From Coleophoma eucalyptorum (taxonomy: Eukaryota; Ascomycota; Leotiomycetes; Helotiales; Dermateaceae): a stretch of 64,000 nucleotides of DNA. Positions 22,916 through 33,864 of the stretch are shown here, piece after piece; position 1 is the stretch's first letter; every line of letters starts with the position of its first letter. The stretch spans positions 124,001-188,000 of the forward strand of contig JALRME010000040.1 in assembly GCA_026120035.1 (NCBI GenBank). Reading direction: 5' to 3'. The notes beneath the pieces were generated by a model. It saw nothing but the letters and a program-made list of their open reading frames with translations. It was not told where the DNA came from and searched no databases. Both the position numbers and the translations under genes were made by a program.

Positions 22916-23157
22916 TTGTACTCGTAGTGGATGCGTGCCGGTATGTAGGTGGATAACGTGCGAGATGTTATTGCTGTTATAGTTAGTGTTGTGGTTGTTG
23001 GAGTGTCGTTGTTGGTGTTATCGTTATGGAGGTTCTCGCTGCTGTTATCATTGGTGTTGTCGTGATCGGTATTGTGATTGGTGTGATCGAGATTGATTCC
23101 TGTCGTCGTGATTGCAGTTGGAGTGGGGGTCATAATCAGCATCTTGTTCCTGGTCAT
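22822..23157 (-). other. Possible upstream ORF overlapping the bZIP start
   Basis: In the leader of the bZIP gene an open frame of about 111 codons starts at 23157 and runs past the bZIP ATG (22915) in a different frame. Its first half is low complexity, rich in Asn, Asp and Thr (GTT/GTC-rich on the plus strand). Overlapping upstream ORFs can repress translation of fungal bZIP mRNAs. Whether this is within the transcript is not known. Confidence 0.25.
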
Positions 23158-23846
23158 CCGAGTAATGCTGAACGATGGACGATTAACGAGGAAGCGGAGA
23201 AGTCTGGGGAAAGTGCGGGGATCGGGAATGCCCCGGCAGCATACCCACGGTACTACGGCACTACGGTAACTAATTGCCGTTTGTTATAGACTCTCCTCCT
23301 TGACTAAGGTACACCCTGCGATAAATAGCTGCCTTCCACTACAGATACGGTAATCAGCCATCCTTTGCTATATACTTACACATTTTACGACTCATCTATA
23401 CCTTCGGTAGCCAACCCTCTTCACCACTCTTTTACTCATATCCAGAGGAACTAACGCTGACCCTTCGCTAGCATTTCCCACTGCCACGCTGAAGCAGGCC
23501 TGACACGACTCTGGCGAGTCCCCCCTGCTGTACCAGCCAAACCCCGCGATCCGTCCCTATCCTATCTGTTCCTGTCAGTGGGAGTTGGTTTTGGTTCATG
23601 GAGAATGTTGTTTTCTTGAGACACACCCCTCCCCTGGACCCACCTCCTTCTCCTCATCACCCTTCAACTACTCTGTCAGTCAAGGCTGACTGGACTGATG
23701 GAACCCATTGCCTTAGCTTAAAGGCTCGATCCAAATAGCCCCTTTGCTTTCTCGTTGTCTCTTGCCTTCTCATCGACCTGACCGTCAAAATAACTTCTAA
23801 GAATTAAACTCATTGATTTAGCAACAAAACCCATGCAATTTTCACT
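22916..23846. promoter_or_regulatory. Divergent promoter region between bZIP and LDI-like genes
   Basis: About 930 bp between two head-to-head starts. The left third is GTT/GTC-rich; the right two thirds are pyrimidine-rich, with CCCCTCCCC-like and CTCCTTCTCCTC runs near 23625-23655, as in fungal promoters. Confidence 0.4.
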
Positions 23847-26173
23847 ATGGGCGCCCAACTAAAGAAAACGCTCTCCTACACGGAGACGAGCAATGTCGGG
23901 AACTTCCGTTGGTCTGGTAGAGCAGCCCCTACTCCCGTATCTTTGTATAATATGGAACTGAAAATTGAATGCAGATGTCTTGATCCCTGACATGGCCGGT
24001 AAAGGGCTCACTAAGTCTTTTTACCAGACCAGAACCCTTCTGGTATACGCTGGAATGTCACTGATTGGCCTCTACCTCAACCAGACCTCGCAATCACCCA
24101 AGCTCAAAGCTGCTGCTCTTGGATTTCTCTTTCCAGGCGCTGGCTTAACCACTGTAGCCACTATTCCTTCCTTGTTGATCTTTGTCTTGTCAACTGGCCT
24201 GATACCTCTCGCTCTGTTCGCTTGGTTTGCTTGTGGTGGTGTCTTCTTCCCACTTTTCCTATGGAGTGGCACCGCTGCTTTATCCGCCGCCTTGGCCCAA
24301 GAGACACTATTTGAGCCCGCAGCGTACGCGTGGCCTGTTCTATGCATCATTGGGATAGGCTACGTCACCTTCAGCACCTACCGAGCCAACATGGCTGCTG
24401 ATGTCGAGCGAAAGGTGCGAAATGAGTGGTTGATTGACCAAGTCTACCAGAACCAGACCAATGCATCTGAGGTTCCGGCCCCTGGGTCTCGCGAGCTTGA
24501 TCTCGAGACCTTGCGCTTTGTGCAATGGTTTATGGAACTTGCTCTTACGGATGAAAATGACTGGTCATATCATGATATAATTGACCAGTTTCAAACTTCT
24601 GCCATAAGATATCAACTTTACGAGACGGTCTACGCCCTTGGAATGTACCAAGCAAATTATACTCCCGGTTACCATGGTGCTTTGTCTCAAGCCCAGCGTA
24701 ATGTGATCCGCAAGAGCACAAAGCAGGAGGTCATGAAGTCAGTTGCTCTTAGGTATACGGTTGACTCTGACACTAACGGTCGATTAGCTTTTGGAAATGG
24801 GAGTCGCTTTTGGGGAAGTTCAATGCTCACGATTGGAACCCCATCAAAAAAGACAATATTGTAAGTTGTAATTCAATATTGGTGGTTCAAGCCTAATTAT
24901 GTTCTTCAAGATGGTCACCGGGTACCTTCTGCAAGCCATTGGAATCTACCAAAACAACACTGGAGATAAGTGCTTCGAAGAAAAGGACTGCTTGGAGTTC
25001 TGCGTGACCGACAAGGCCCGTTTCAAGTCAGACTTCCAAGGTATCAATGATGCCGTTTACGACAACATGTCAAAGAATGCATATACTCTATACCCATGTG
25101 AGCCAAATTGGCACTATACTCCCTGCAAGTGAGTAAAATCTCCCTACATTAGGATGAAATATGTTTTAACCGACCCAAAGTCTGGTTGCCATCGGTGGTG
25201 TCATCGCTGGGGACAGAGCGTTGAAGACAAACTACGGTTCGAGGGTTTTCCCTTCTTTTCAAAAGAATCTTGAGGAGGAGTTCACCACCCGGGACGGCAG
25301 TATTCTTCCGATCCGCAGTGAGCTGACTGGATTTACCGTAAGAGCCAGAAAGCTGCGATTCAAAATTATTACTAACCTACCCAGATCCCTGGCCTCTGTG
25401 GTGTTTTGACCAACGCCCATAATAGCTTCCTTTGTTCAGCCTCCTTTCCACATATTGCTCAGTATGTTGAAATACCCTACCACAAAAGTTTAAATTCTAA
25501 CTTTGCAGCCGCAACTGGGCTTTGGCACGTCGTGAATCCGTTCGACATGAAGCTGATGGCAGAGGGAAGATCATTAACCTCGTCGGTGCTGACAAGATAG
25601 TAAGTTTCTCTATAAAAGCTAAATACCCATTCCTAACATCATTTCTAGGATCCCGGTAACTACAAAGCTGGCCATGGATATTCCTATGCCGTTTTCGCCG
25701 CCTCGGCAGCCGAGTTTGGTGACAGAAAACTCAACCGTGACTTTCTTAACCAGATCGACACAGAATTATATCCCTTATATACCACCGAGACTGGCGCTTC
25801 TCGCAACAAGGGCTTGTCCACCATCGGCCAAGCAACCCTCTTGCGTGCTCGCATGGGTGGCTACCAGGATTGGCACAACATGCTGAACGCTGGCCCACCA
25901 GCCACTGCCCTCAGTGGCCCATTGCTCGTCGACGCAAAATTTCCCGACATCCTGGTTGCCAAAGCTTACAGCCATGATGGAAAGGGTTTGGAATTGGTGC
26001 TGTACAATGATAAAGCCGCCGGTAGCTTTACCCTCGGTCTGGAGAGATTAGTGCCACATGCAGCCTACCGAGGCCAAGCTGGGCAAGAGTTCCATGCATC
26101 AGCTAAGGGCGCGGCGAGAATTGTTGTTAAGATTGATGGGCGCACACAAATTGATATTGAGCCGGTGGTTTAA
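23847..26173 (+). CDS. Membrane-anchored linalool dehydratase/isomerase-like protein
   Basis: Eight exons, 23847..23916, 23975..24737, 24788..24860, 24911..25128, 25181..25337, 25385..25461, 25509..25599 and 25649..26173, give 657 residues. Residues up to about 180 hold four or five hydrophobic helices (LLVYAGMSLIGLYL; TIPSLLIFVLSTGLIPLALF; PVLCIIGIGYVTF). The rest is the alpha/alpha-barrel domain of the bacterial linalool dehydratase/isomerase (LDI) family, seen in YTPGYHGALSQAQ, FWKWESL, MVTGYLLQAIGIY and LVAIGGVIAGD. Two cysteines nine residues apart, C365 and C374 in YPCEPNWHYTPCN, match the spacing of the active-site pair Cys171/Cys180 (Cys170/Cys179 in other numbering) of bacterial LDI. 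It may hydrate, dehydrate or isomerise a terpene-like alcohol or act as a cyclase; substrate unknown. All splice phases close and no damage is seen. Confidence 0.8.
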
Positions 26174-27016
26174 AACGGAGGTGGTAAGTTTGGGCATGTC
26201 CTGTTCTGTGCAGTGGCCCGAATGTATTTGTTTTAAGCAGAAGGGCCGTTTATAAATCATTCGTACTGCTCTAATTGCATGTTCTGTTCCAAATGAGAAC
26301 CGTGCTTTGCAAAGGTTTGTAGTCTTTTAGCCGAGTGATGGTGTTTCTGATATAGCAAAACCACTTGCTAGGTTTTCCTCCAGGGTTCCAAAGTTGAGCA
26401 TAAATCAAAGCAATCTAACCATCATTGAGTTGTCTCTTAACTATACAATACAAACCAACGAGCAAATTTGATCCACATCTGACAAAACAAAGGCATTTAT
26501 AATCATTAACTCCTTTTTAGGATTAGAGCATGAAAAAGTAGAACTTATGGAAAATAAAAGGCTAGTTTTAACTGTCAAGAAGAATTTATAAATCTATGAT
26601 TTCTTACATTAATGAACGAGGTACTTTCAAATAGGGTCAGGATGGACATATAGGTTCAATTTTTGGATAGTTTGAGGGGATATCATTGAGTATGATATCA
26701 ACAAGTACGTCAGTGAACTCATTGGCCCATTATTTCACCAGAGTGTCGTAGTAGAAGGAGGGAAAGCCAACGAAGGCGGCTGGGAGGGGGGGTTCATCGA
26801 TACTCGATTACCAATTCGGGCGACTAGGCTGGCAGAACATTCACTTGCTCACCGCGAAAGTTTCCGAATCGAGGTTTTCGGGACACGGCCATGGCAAGGC
26901 GAGTCGGGGCAGTCCACGCTTAGCCAATTGAGGTTTTAGGGACATCTCCTACCAGTGCATGTTTATTAACCTCCTGCCTTATCTCTACCCTTCTATTTTC
27001 CGCAACTCTCGAAGCA
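26174..27016. other. Intergenic with a short imperfect direct repeat
   Basis: No gene supported. A block GAGGTTTTCGGGACA near 26871 recurs as GAGGTTTTAGGGACA near 26930, just before the TF start. A G run occurs at about 26784. Confidence 0.4.
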
Positions 27017-29231
27017 ATGCCTCCCAAGAACCTTGGTGGACGGCCTAAAAAATACTTCAGTTCCGAGGAGGTAACAAGAGCAAATACCGATAACAAGAGG
27101 CGCCACCGACTTCGTCCTCGCCCAGTCGACTTCATCGTGTTCGAGCCTACACCCCACACCGGGGCGACACGTGACTCCAACCTCGACACACGACGAGTGG
27201 ATTCCGAGTCATGTGATTCTTCTCGAAGCACTGAAGAGGATGTCAAACTTCCCCAGCGCGTCAGCACAATTCGAGCCGAAAAGGAGAAACGATGCAATAG
27301 AGAGCATGTAAGCTATGATGCTGAGGTCGCTGCACCGCTGGCTCGGATGAAGACCACCAATAACGAGGCTGTTGAAGTACTAGGTGCACTACAGAATGGA
27401 TTGGGTTCTACTTCTGGCACTAGCCGTAGTCCACAAGCCAGTGCCGGTGCCATCATCAAGGAGTCACGACATAATGTCGCTCTTAATACCGACCTAAAGC
27501 TCTGCGTTATGAATCCTCCCCAATCCCGTCCCGGAGCATGCCACAACTGTCGACGACAGCGTTTGAGATGCGACCGATCTCTTCCGCACTGCCTTAAATG
27601 TGCCAAGAGAGGTCAAGAATGCCTGGGCTATCAGCGCCTAATTCTCTGGAAGAAGGGCGTTGCGAGTCGTGGGAAGATGGCGGGTATAACGTTCGAGGAG
27701 ATGAAAGATCGAGCGAGGCATGAAAGCTCAAGTCCGCGGTCACCATCTCCGGCCAGTCTTTGGAGCCAGCAGTTCTCCCGTAGAAATTTTGAAGTTTCAC
27801 CGCTTGGGTCCCTGACAGATCCTCTGATACAAGATGTGAATTATGCTTCGAGGAAGTATCTGTTTTACTGTGAGCTACCTTCGCCTTCTTACCCAGACGC
27901 TGATACCAATCAATGTTCATATTATAGTTGCTAGTGATGTCTGCCGAGACCTCGTACTCTACGATATTCCCAAACACAACCCTTTCCGTGAGCTCATACC
28001 CTTAACCCACCAGCACCCAATCCTGCTTCAAATCATCATCGCCAACGCAGCGCTGCATATGTCGAATGCATGTCAGAAACCCTTGGTCTTGGACACGACG
28101 GCTTTCCCCAGCCTACTGGGCACCCCATGCTCCAGTTCGTCTGCAATTCAACAACCAAAACCTTACAACGATGCACTCGCAGCTAACCAGCGGGCTCTTT
28201 ACTTACTGAAAACCGCTCTCCCCACTATAGCTTCAGCGGATGTCGATGTGACTCTGGCGGTGGTCCTCCTCTTCATTGAATTCGAGCTCATTGACTCTGG
28301 ACGAGATAACTGGAGACATCACATCAATGGCGCAAGAACGATTATCGAGAAATTGTGTGGATCAAGTATATCAACGCAGGCCACTATGAGCCCGCTGCGT
28401 AGATGCTTGATCTCAAACTGCTTGGTGTAAGTGGACCCCTGGATGCAAAACCTAGCCTCAATATCCACTGATCTAATCCATACCAGATTCGACATTCTTG
28501 GCTCAACGCTCGCATGCCCAATTGACCTTGTACCCAATGATACGTTTGAAACGGGCGCTATATCCCTGCTACAAGACGCAGAGGGCAACCACTGCTCTTC
28601 ATTCCCCACAGTCCTCCTCCAGTTACTCCGAACTGGAGCTCAGATATCCCAACCGAATCACCCATCCTTTCCGCTCGACTCCTCGACCGGCTCGAAACAA
28701 GAACAAGCTCTCGTCCTCCTCTACACCGCGCAATCTTTCGACCCGCTCGCCTGGGCCACCAACATCCAACAGCGCTCACCCGCCACCGACCTGCTCCAAC
28801 GCGCACATGTCGCTTCGGCACACCGGGCAGCCGTGTGCATCTACCTCTCCCACGTCGTCCTCACCCTCTCCCCCACCACTCAACTCTCGCATAAGCTCGA
28901 ATCCCTCGTAGCAGAGCTCATAACTCACCTCTCCTTCATCCACCCAAGCGACGCCCTATTCACGGCAACAGCGTGGCCGGCCTTCATAGCCGGAGCCCAA
29001 ACGAACGACGCCGTAAAGCAGGCGTGGGTGGCGAGAAGATTTCAAGAACTGTGGGAGGTTGAACCGTGGGGACTGATAAGAGGGGCGTTGGGGGTGTTGG
29101 AGAGGATCTGGAGGGAGAGGAGGAGTGGGCTGGTGGTGAATGGGGAAGGAACTCAACCAGAAGGGAAGCAGAGAGACGGGGATTGGATTGGAGAGTTGAG
29201 AGGGAGGGGCGTTGATTGGCTGATTTTGTAA
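27017..29231 (+). CDS. Zn2Cys6 transcription factor (Fungal_trans_2 type) with unusual N-terminal extension
   Basis: Three exons, 27017..27869, 27928..28426 and 28487..29231, phases closing, 698 residues if the first ATG is used. The Zn cluster CX2CX6CX6CX2CX6C begins at CHNCRRQRLRC, followed by LILWKKGVASRGKM, a hallmark of the Fungal_trans_2 class, then a helical activation/ligand domain. The regular start for this class would be the ATG at 27509 (MNPPQSRPG), giving 534 residues. The preceding 164 codons stay open in the same frame and begin MPPKNLGGRPKKYFSSEEV, an AT-hook-like basic motif seen in my memory in transposon-derived fungal ORFs. So this may be a fusion, or two abutting genes. 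It probably regulates nearby genes; target unknown. Confidence 0.8.
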
Positions 29232-29863
29232 TCTTGTAAGTTAATAACATATGAGAAAGTACATAACTTACACCTTGTCGGAATGTAAGGTAAAATGTTG
29301 TATTCTATCATACAGTCACACAATGTTCGATCCAAGCCATCCACAGATGTCTGCCACCGATAGCTACCAGACAGAGCCGCCAGCATCGATCCTCATTGAG
29401 AGACCATGGGAGAGAGACTTGGGGAGAATCTGAACCCTGCCGTCCATCACTGACTGCCGGCAAGGCTAGTGTCTTGGCTGCCTAGATGGGCCTAGCCTTC
29501 AACTACACGGACTGGCCTTCTGATTGGCTCGAGCCACAATATGCCTCTGGGTTGGGCGAACCACCCGGTTTACTCTAGCACAGCTGTCGCCCTTGGCCAT
29601 CTTGATGCATCCAAATGTTTCAATGGCCTCATTCAAGTTGTGCTTTGTCAACCCGGAATCCACTTTCGGCCCAAGTGACGGCGGGCCGATGTCTTCCCAG
29701 CTGCTCCTCTGGGTGATTTCCAATTTTCTCCATCAGTGCTCCTCCCTGACTATTTTGCTATTTTCCCAGAGCCAGTTTAACTACCAGACAACCCCTTGTG
29801 CACATTCATTTTGGCCTACGGTCTTCGATCATACGGTCTAGTTGAATTCTACTCCGACCCAGC
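29232..29863. other. Intergenic, no gene seen
   Basis: Downstream region of the Zn2Cys6 gene and promoter of the histidine phosphatase. Short ORFs without domains. Confidence 0.4.
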
Positions 29864-30694
29864 ATGGCACCCATCATTCACTGTGTCCGCCATGGACAAG
29901 GCTTCCACAACCTGGGCGCCGGGTTCTGGTCCCTTCCCGACCCCCGCCTGACTCCGCTGGGAGAAGAGCAGTGTGAAGCTCTCCGGAACACCTCCTTCCC
30001 CGACCAGTCGAGCATCTCGCTCATCACCGCCTCCCCACTCTGCCGAACCCTTCACACCGCATTCCTGGCCTTCCGCCCGGCTCTCACGTCCAACGGCAAA
30101 TGCTCCCCTCAAATCCTCGCCCTGCCGGACGCTCAAGAAACCTCAGAGGAGCTGTGCGACGTAGGCTCTGACCCCTCCGCTCTCCACGGCATCGTAGCCG
30201 AGAACCACTGGCCCGTCGACCTCTCCCTCGTCAAGGATGGCTGGAACATCAAGACCCTGGAGAGCCGCTACGGCCCGCAAGCTAGTGCCCTTGAGGCCCG
30301 CGCCTGCGACACTCGAGTGCTTCTGCGCCAGAAAATCCGCGAGCTGGTGAAGAACGGTGATGCGGACGCCCAAGTTGTCCTGGTTTCGCATGGGAGCTAC
30401 TTGCACTATTTCACTGATGACTGGGAGGACTCGTATCGGTATCCCGGTACGGGCTGGCACAATTGTGAGATGAGGTCTTATACTTTTGAGGAGGATTTCA
30501 TGGCCGATGTAGATGGAGAGGCGAAGCTGACGGAGACGATGGAGAGTCGGCAGAAGCGAGGCAAGACGCATCCGATGTATGGAAGGGAGAAACAGCTTGA
30601 GTTGCTTGAGGTGGCCATGCAAAGCTGGGTGAGTCAAGGACTAGAACGGCCTGATAGGTTAGGATTGGCGCTGGATTCAAGTGTTGCTGTATGA
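29864..30694 (+). CDS. Histidine phosphatase superfamily (phosphoglycerate-mutase-like) protein
   Basis: A single exon of 276 residues. The catalytic RHG box is VRHGQGFHN near residue 9, with the supporting Arg in ASPLCRTLHTAF near residue 60 and the second catalytic His in VLVSHGSYLHYF near residue 193. This is the usual layout of the fungal phosphoglycerate mutase family proteins that act on small phosphorylated compounds, not glycolytic GpmA. No signal peptide, so cytosolic. GC content is clearly higher than in the flanking DNA, as expected of coding DNA. Substrate unknown. Confidence 0.9.
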   Translation: MAPIIHCVRHGQGFHNLGAGFWSLPDPRLTPLGEEQCEALRNTSFPDQSSISLITASPLCRTLHTAFLAFRPALTSNGKCSPQILALPDAQETSEELCDVGSDPSALHGIVAENHWPVDLSLVKDGWNIKTLESRYGPQASALEARACDTRVLLRQKIRELVKNGDADAQVVLVSHGSYLHYFTDDWEDSYRYPGTGWHNCEMRSYTFEEDFMADVDGEAKLTETMESRQKRGKTHPMYGREKQLELLEVAMQSWVSQGLERPDRLGLALDSSVAV

Positions 30695-30887
30695 ATAGAT
30701 CATTTTGTGCTGTGTTCTAGATCATCATTAAGTGATAGCCATCAAAATCAAGGCTCTCGCTTATTCCTCTCACGATCACGCATAGTGGAATCTTAAGAAT
30801 CCCGAATAAGACGGTTATTATCAGAGAAGACTACTATTACGCATCTTAGGATAGACTGTCTTCACCCTATTGAGAATAATGAATCTG

Positions 30888-33484
30888 TTAGCCTTTAAAT
30901 TTCTTCTCACGCTTGAAAGGGAAGCCTACCGCCATCCACCCGTTCAAACCGGCCGTGTTCGTTAGCAACGGGTCTATTAAAGGGACGCCTGCCGCAGAAG
31001 ACAACCCAAAAGCATCGAAGTTTATGAATTCGGCGCCGAAAGCTGCAGAGAAATTAGCAATTTATTCTACACAAGCCAGTCTCAGAGCGTGGGAAAGTGG
31101 ACAGTAAATTATTGTTGTTACCTTGATAAGTATCCCAAGTGGCCTGGTCCAGTGACATGTCAGCGTCCTGCGGAGCGGCCAGATCAGCTGTGGCTTTTTG
31201 TGTGGGCGGTGCATCTTCATCTTCACTCCGCAGTCCTAGCAGGAGGCCCAAATGCTCGACCGCCACCTGTGCATCCCGAGACACGGTGCTCAAGCACAAC
31301 CATGTCGGATAGGTCTTGTGCAGCAAACTATGGATCCTGGCATTGGTGTCTTGGTCCAGCGACACCTCTGGCCTGGTCTTCGCCAGCTGCATGTAGTAGC
31401 AGAGGACGCTCATACCTAGCAGAAATACCGAATGTGACAGCGAGGACACCATCCAGCGGACAGAATACAGCTGTCCGTCGGGCTGCGTCTCCTCGTCAAC
31501 CAAATGCTGCAGCTCAAGGATTCTGATTGCAGCCTGCACGCAGGCATTTCGCGAATATTCATGGTGCATTTGGGTATGAGACGAGGCCAGGTTTTTGCGA
31601 TGAAGCCAAATCACCAGCCGTTGCACAGCGAGTTGGAGCCACACGCGGTATAAAACGATCTGTGGCGGCACCATGAACGACTGGCTGAAGGGCTGCCAAC
31701 GGAAAATTGGGGGAATTGTGGCTTCCGCCTCTTGCAGCTTCCGGTCCAGCTCCATGATCTCCGTGTACTGGTGCTCGCGAGTGTCGGCAATGAGATCGCT
31801 GATCAGCCCGCCGATACTGTCGATCCGATTCTTGGCTAGGCCGTAGAGTACTGGCGTGACCTCAGTCTCGGGCCGGGACGGGGGCAGCTCAACGATAGCT
31901 TCGTCAAAGTCCGAGTCCAACAGGTTACGCGGTTCGATTGTGTCGCACTGCTGTGACTTAAGGAGGCGCGGCAGACCCATCTGGCTAGCAAGCCGTAAGT
32001 CCATCTGCACAATGGCCGCCCACACGCGCCGCCGCATCTCGCCGGCAAATGGGGAGATGCTCGCGAAGTTTCGGGGGTCTCGATGGTAGCCTAGACTCAA
32101 GGCGAGTTGCACGAGCATGCCTAGCAGGATCCAGAGCCCGATATCCGCGTCCTTGCACAATATGACCTCGCTGGCACAGTGATTAATCATGGTCTCTAGC
32201 ACATGCGTCCTCGATCGGGTGAATTGACCCAGGGAAAGACACTGGACTGATCGCTCACGGAACATGTAAACGCGTAGTAGATTGTTAGGGTCTACCGAGT
32301 CCTTGATCAACTGCTGGTACTGCGTTGAAAGACACATAATGCTAAACAAGAGGCTGATCCAAACAAAAGACGCGCCGGCAGGATCCTGCCAGAAGCTCTC
32401 ATACTAACATAGAGAAGTGTCAGTGAGTTGGGGAAATTGGAGATGCAAGGGCCTGGAATCAAACGTGTGATCTTACTTCTCGGAGAAATTGGCCACTATG
32501 AAGAATGGCTAACCCAAAGTTAGCTATCTAGATACACAAGGCTTTTTCAGTATGCTCGCCCAAGTAAAGATATCAACTGTTTACCTGGTACAACGCCCTG
32601 TGCGTTAAAGTATCGCGCGACCATACGATCCACCGCGGGCCGGGCTGGGACTGAAGTCAGAATATCAGCCTTGGTCGCTTGAACAGGTTCGTATAATAGA
32701 CGAGGTCCAGGACTGTAATGCGGTACTGCGTCGCTGATGGTCAGCCTCTCGGTATCCCTTTCCTTCTCATAATGATGCTTCAACTCTGAGATACTATCAA
32801 GGACAGCAGCCCAATGATTACTACCGACATAATTGGCACCATGCGAGTGCACCCGCATGCTCCCATGTTCAGAAGAAGCAGGGGAAATTGGTGTGAGGCT
32901 TGACGCAGTCGCAGCCTCCTGTCCTGCACCATGATCGGAACAGGTGATTCCTCCCCCGGCCCCGAGAGGTACACTTTGCGGCGATTTTTCAGGGGTACTT
33001 CTGAAAGTTTGAGCCAGGGAAGCTATGAACGGATCACCTGCAGGTACCGTGGGGGTATGCGAGGGCTGCTGATTCTGCTGCTGCTGCTGCACCAAGGAGC
33101 GCACTAAGTCCTCAAGCTCCTGGATTCGCTTGCCGACGCTGACCGTACTCTCTCGCTGCGGCCCCGTTGCGTAGGAGCAGGAAATGGCAATTCCCTTGCT
33201 CACGCATGTTTCGCACGGAAGTTGGCGATTACATCGTACCCTATGGATTCAGAGGCGGTTAGCGGGAGCTTCTTTAGAAGATTGGACGGCGCAATGCGGC
33301 CCATGACAAAAAGAGGGTTATGGGCGATGTACTTGCGACGCCTGCAAAAGGTACATGAGAGCTGCGGCTTTTCGCGCCGGCGGTCTCGTTGGTCCTGATC
33401 TGCTAATTCTGCTATGGTCTGAGAGTATGGCGGAGCATCACTATTGTTGGCCGGTGTTTGACCGAACATGGATGGCTGCTCCAT
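30888..33484 (-). CDS. Zn2Cys6 transcription factor with fungal-specific TF domain
   Basis: Five exons, 33484..33333, 33240..32585, 32508..32477, 32403..31122 and 31042..30888, give 758 residues. The zinc cluster spans the first intron: CTFCRRRK joined to VRCNRQLPCETCVSKGIAISC. Then comes a coiled coil with a Gln run, a Ser/Pro-rich linker and the Fungal_trans domain (GLWILLGMLVQLALSLGYHRDP; MRRRVWAAIVQMDLRLASQMGLP). The last exon, AFGAEFINFDAFGL, is inferred from splice phase and an acidic/aromatic tail typical of activation regions. It is divergent from an MFS exporter with 380 bp between starts, the usual layout of a pathway-specific or drug-response regulator and its transporter. Confidence 0.85.
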
Positions 33485-33864
33485 TGACTTACTTGGCGTG
33501 GTTTTGTTGCAGGTGAGGTGATGCCGTAAAGTAGAGAGCGGGGTTGATATTCCGTATATGGTGGGGTCCCTACATAGGACTCGACACTAGCCTATTATCT
33601 ATGTGTAGCAACGCCGTCGCTTCGTACTGTAAAAGCTGTGAACAATGTCGCCCATCATGGATGGATGCGTAAATAGCTGTGGGAGGACATCGACGGGGAA
33701 TTGGGTGAGGACGTTAGACGGAGCAATCGACGGAGCATTCTGGGGTGCAGGGATCCAACCGAGTGAAGCAACCAACTTATATATCTTGAGCTGCATCCCA
33801 CGCCGTGTAACAAGACCATTGGATATAACCAATACTACAGCTTTCAAATTTATTATTCTTAGTG
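33485..33864. promoter_or_regulatory. Divergent promoter between Zn2Cys6 regulator and MFS exporter
   Basis: 380 bp shared between two head-to-head genes. CGG-type half sites occur near 33491-33545 and 33640-33730 (for example CGACGGGG and CGGAGCAATCGACGGAG), which could bind a zinc-cluster dimer; this is inference. Confidence 0.35.

Noticed and set aside
28498..28911. 137-codon plus-strand ORF in a second frame within the Zn2Cys6 gene
   Set aside because: Overlaps exon 3 of the regulator in another frame and is Ser/Pro-rich shadow sequence.
30143..30637. 164-codon minus-strand ORF opposite the histidine phosphatase
   Set aside because: Shadow frame of a clear catalytic gene on the plus strand; no domain.
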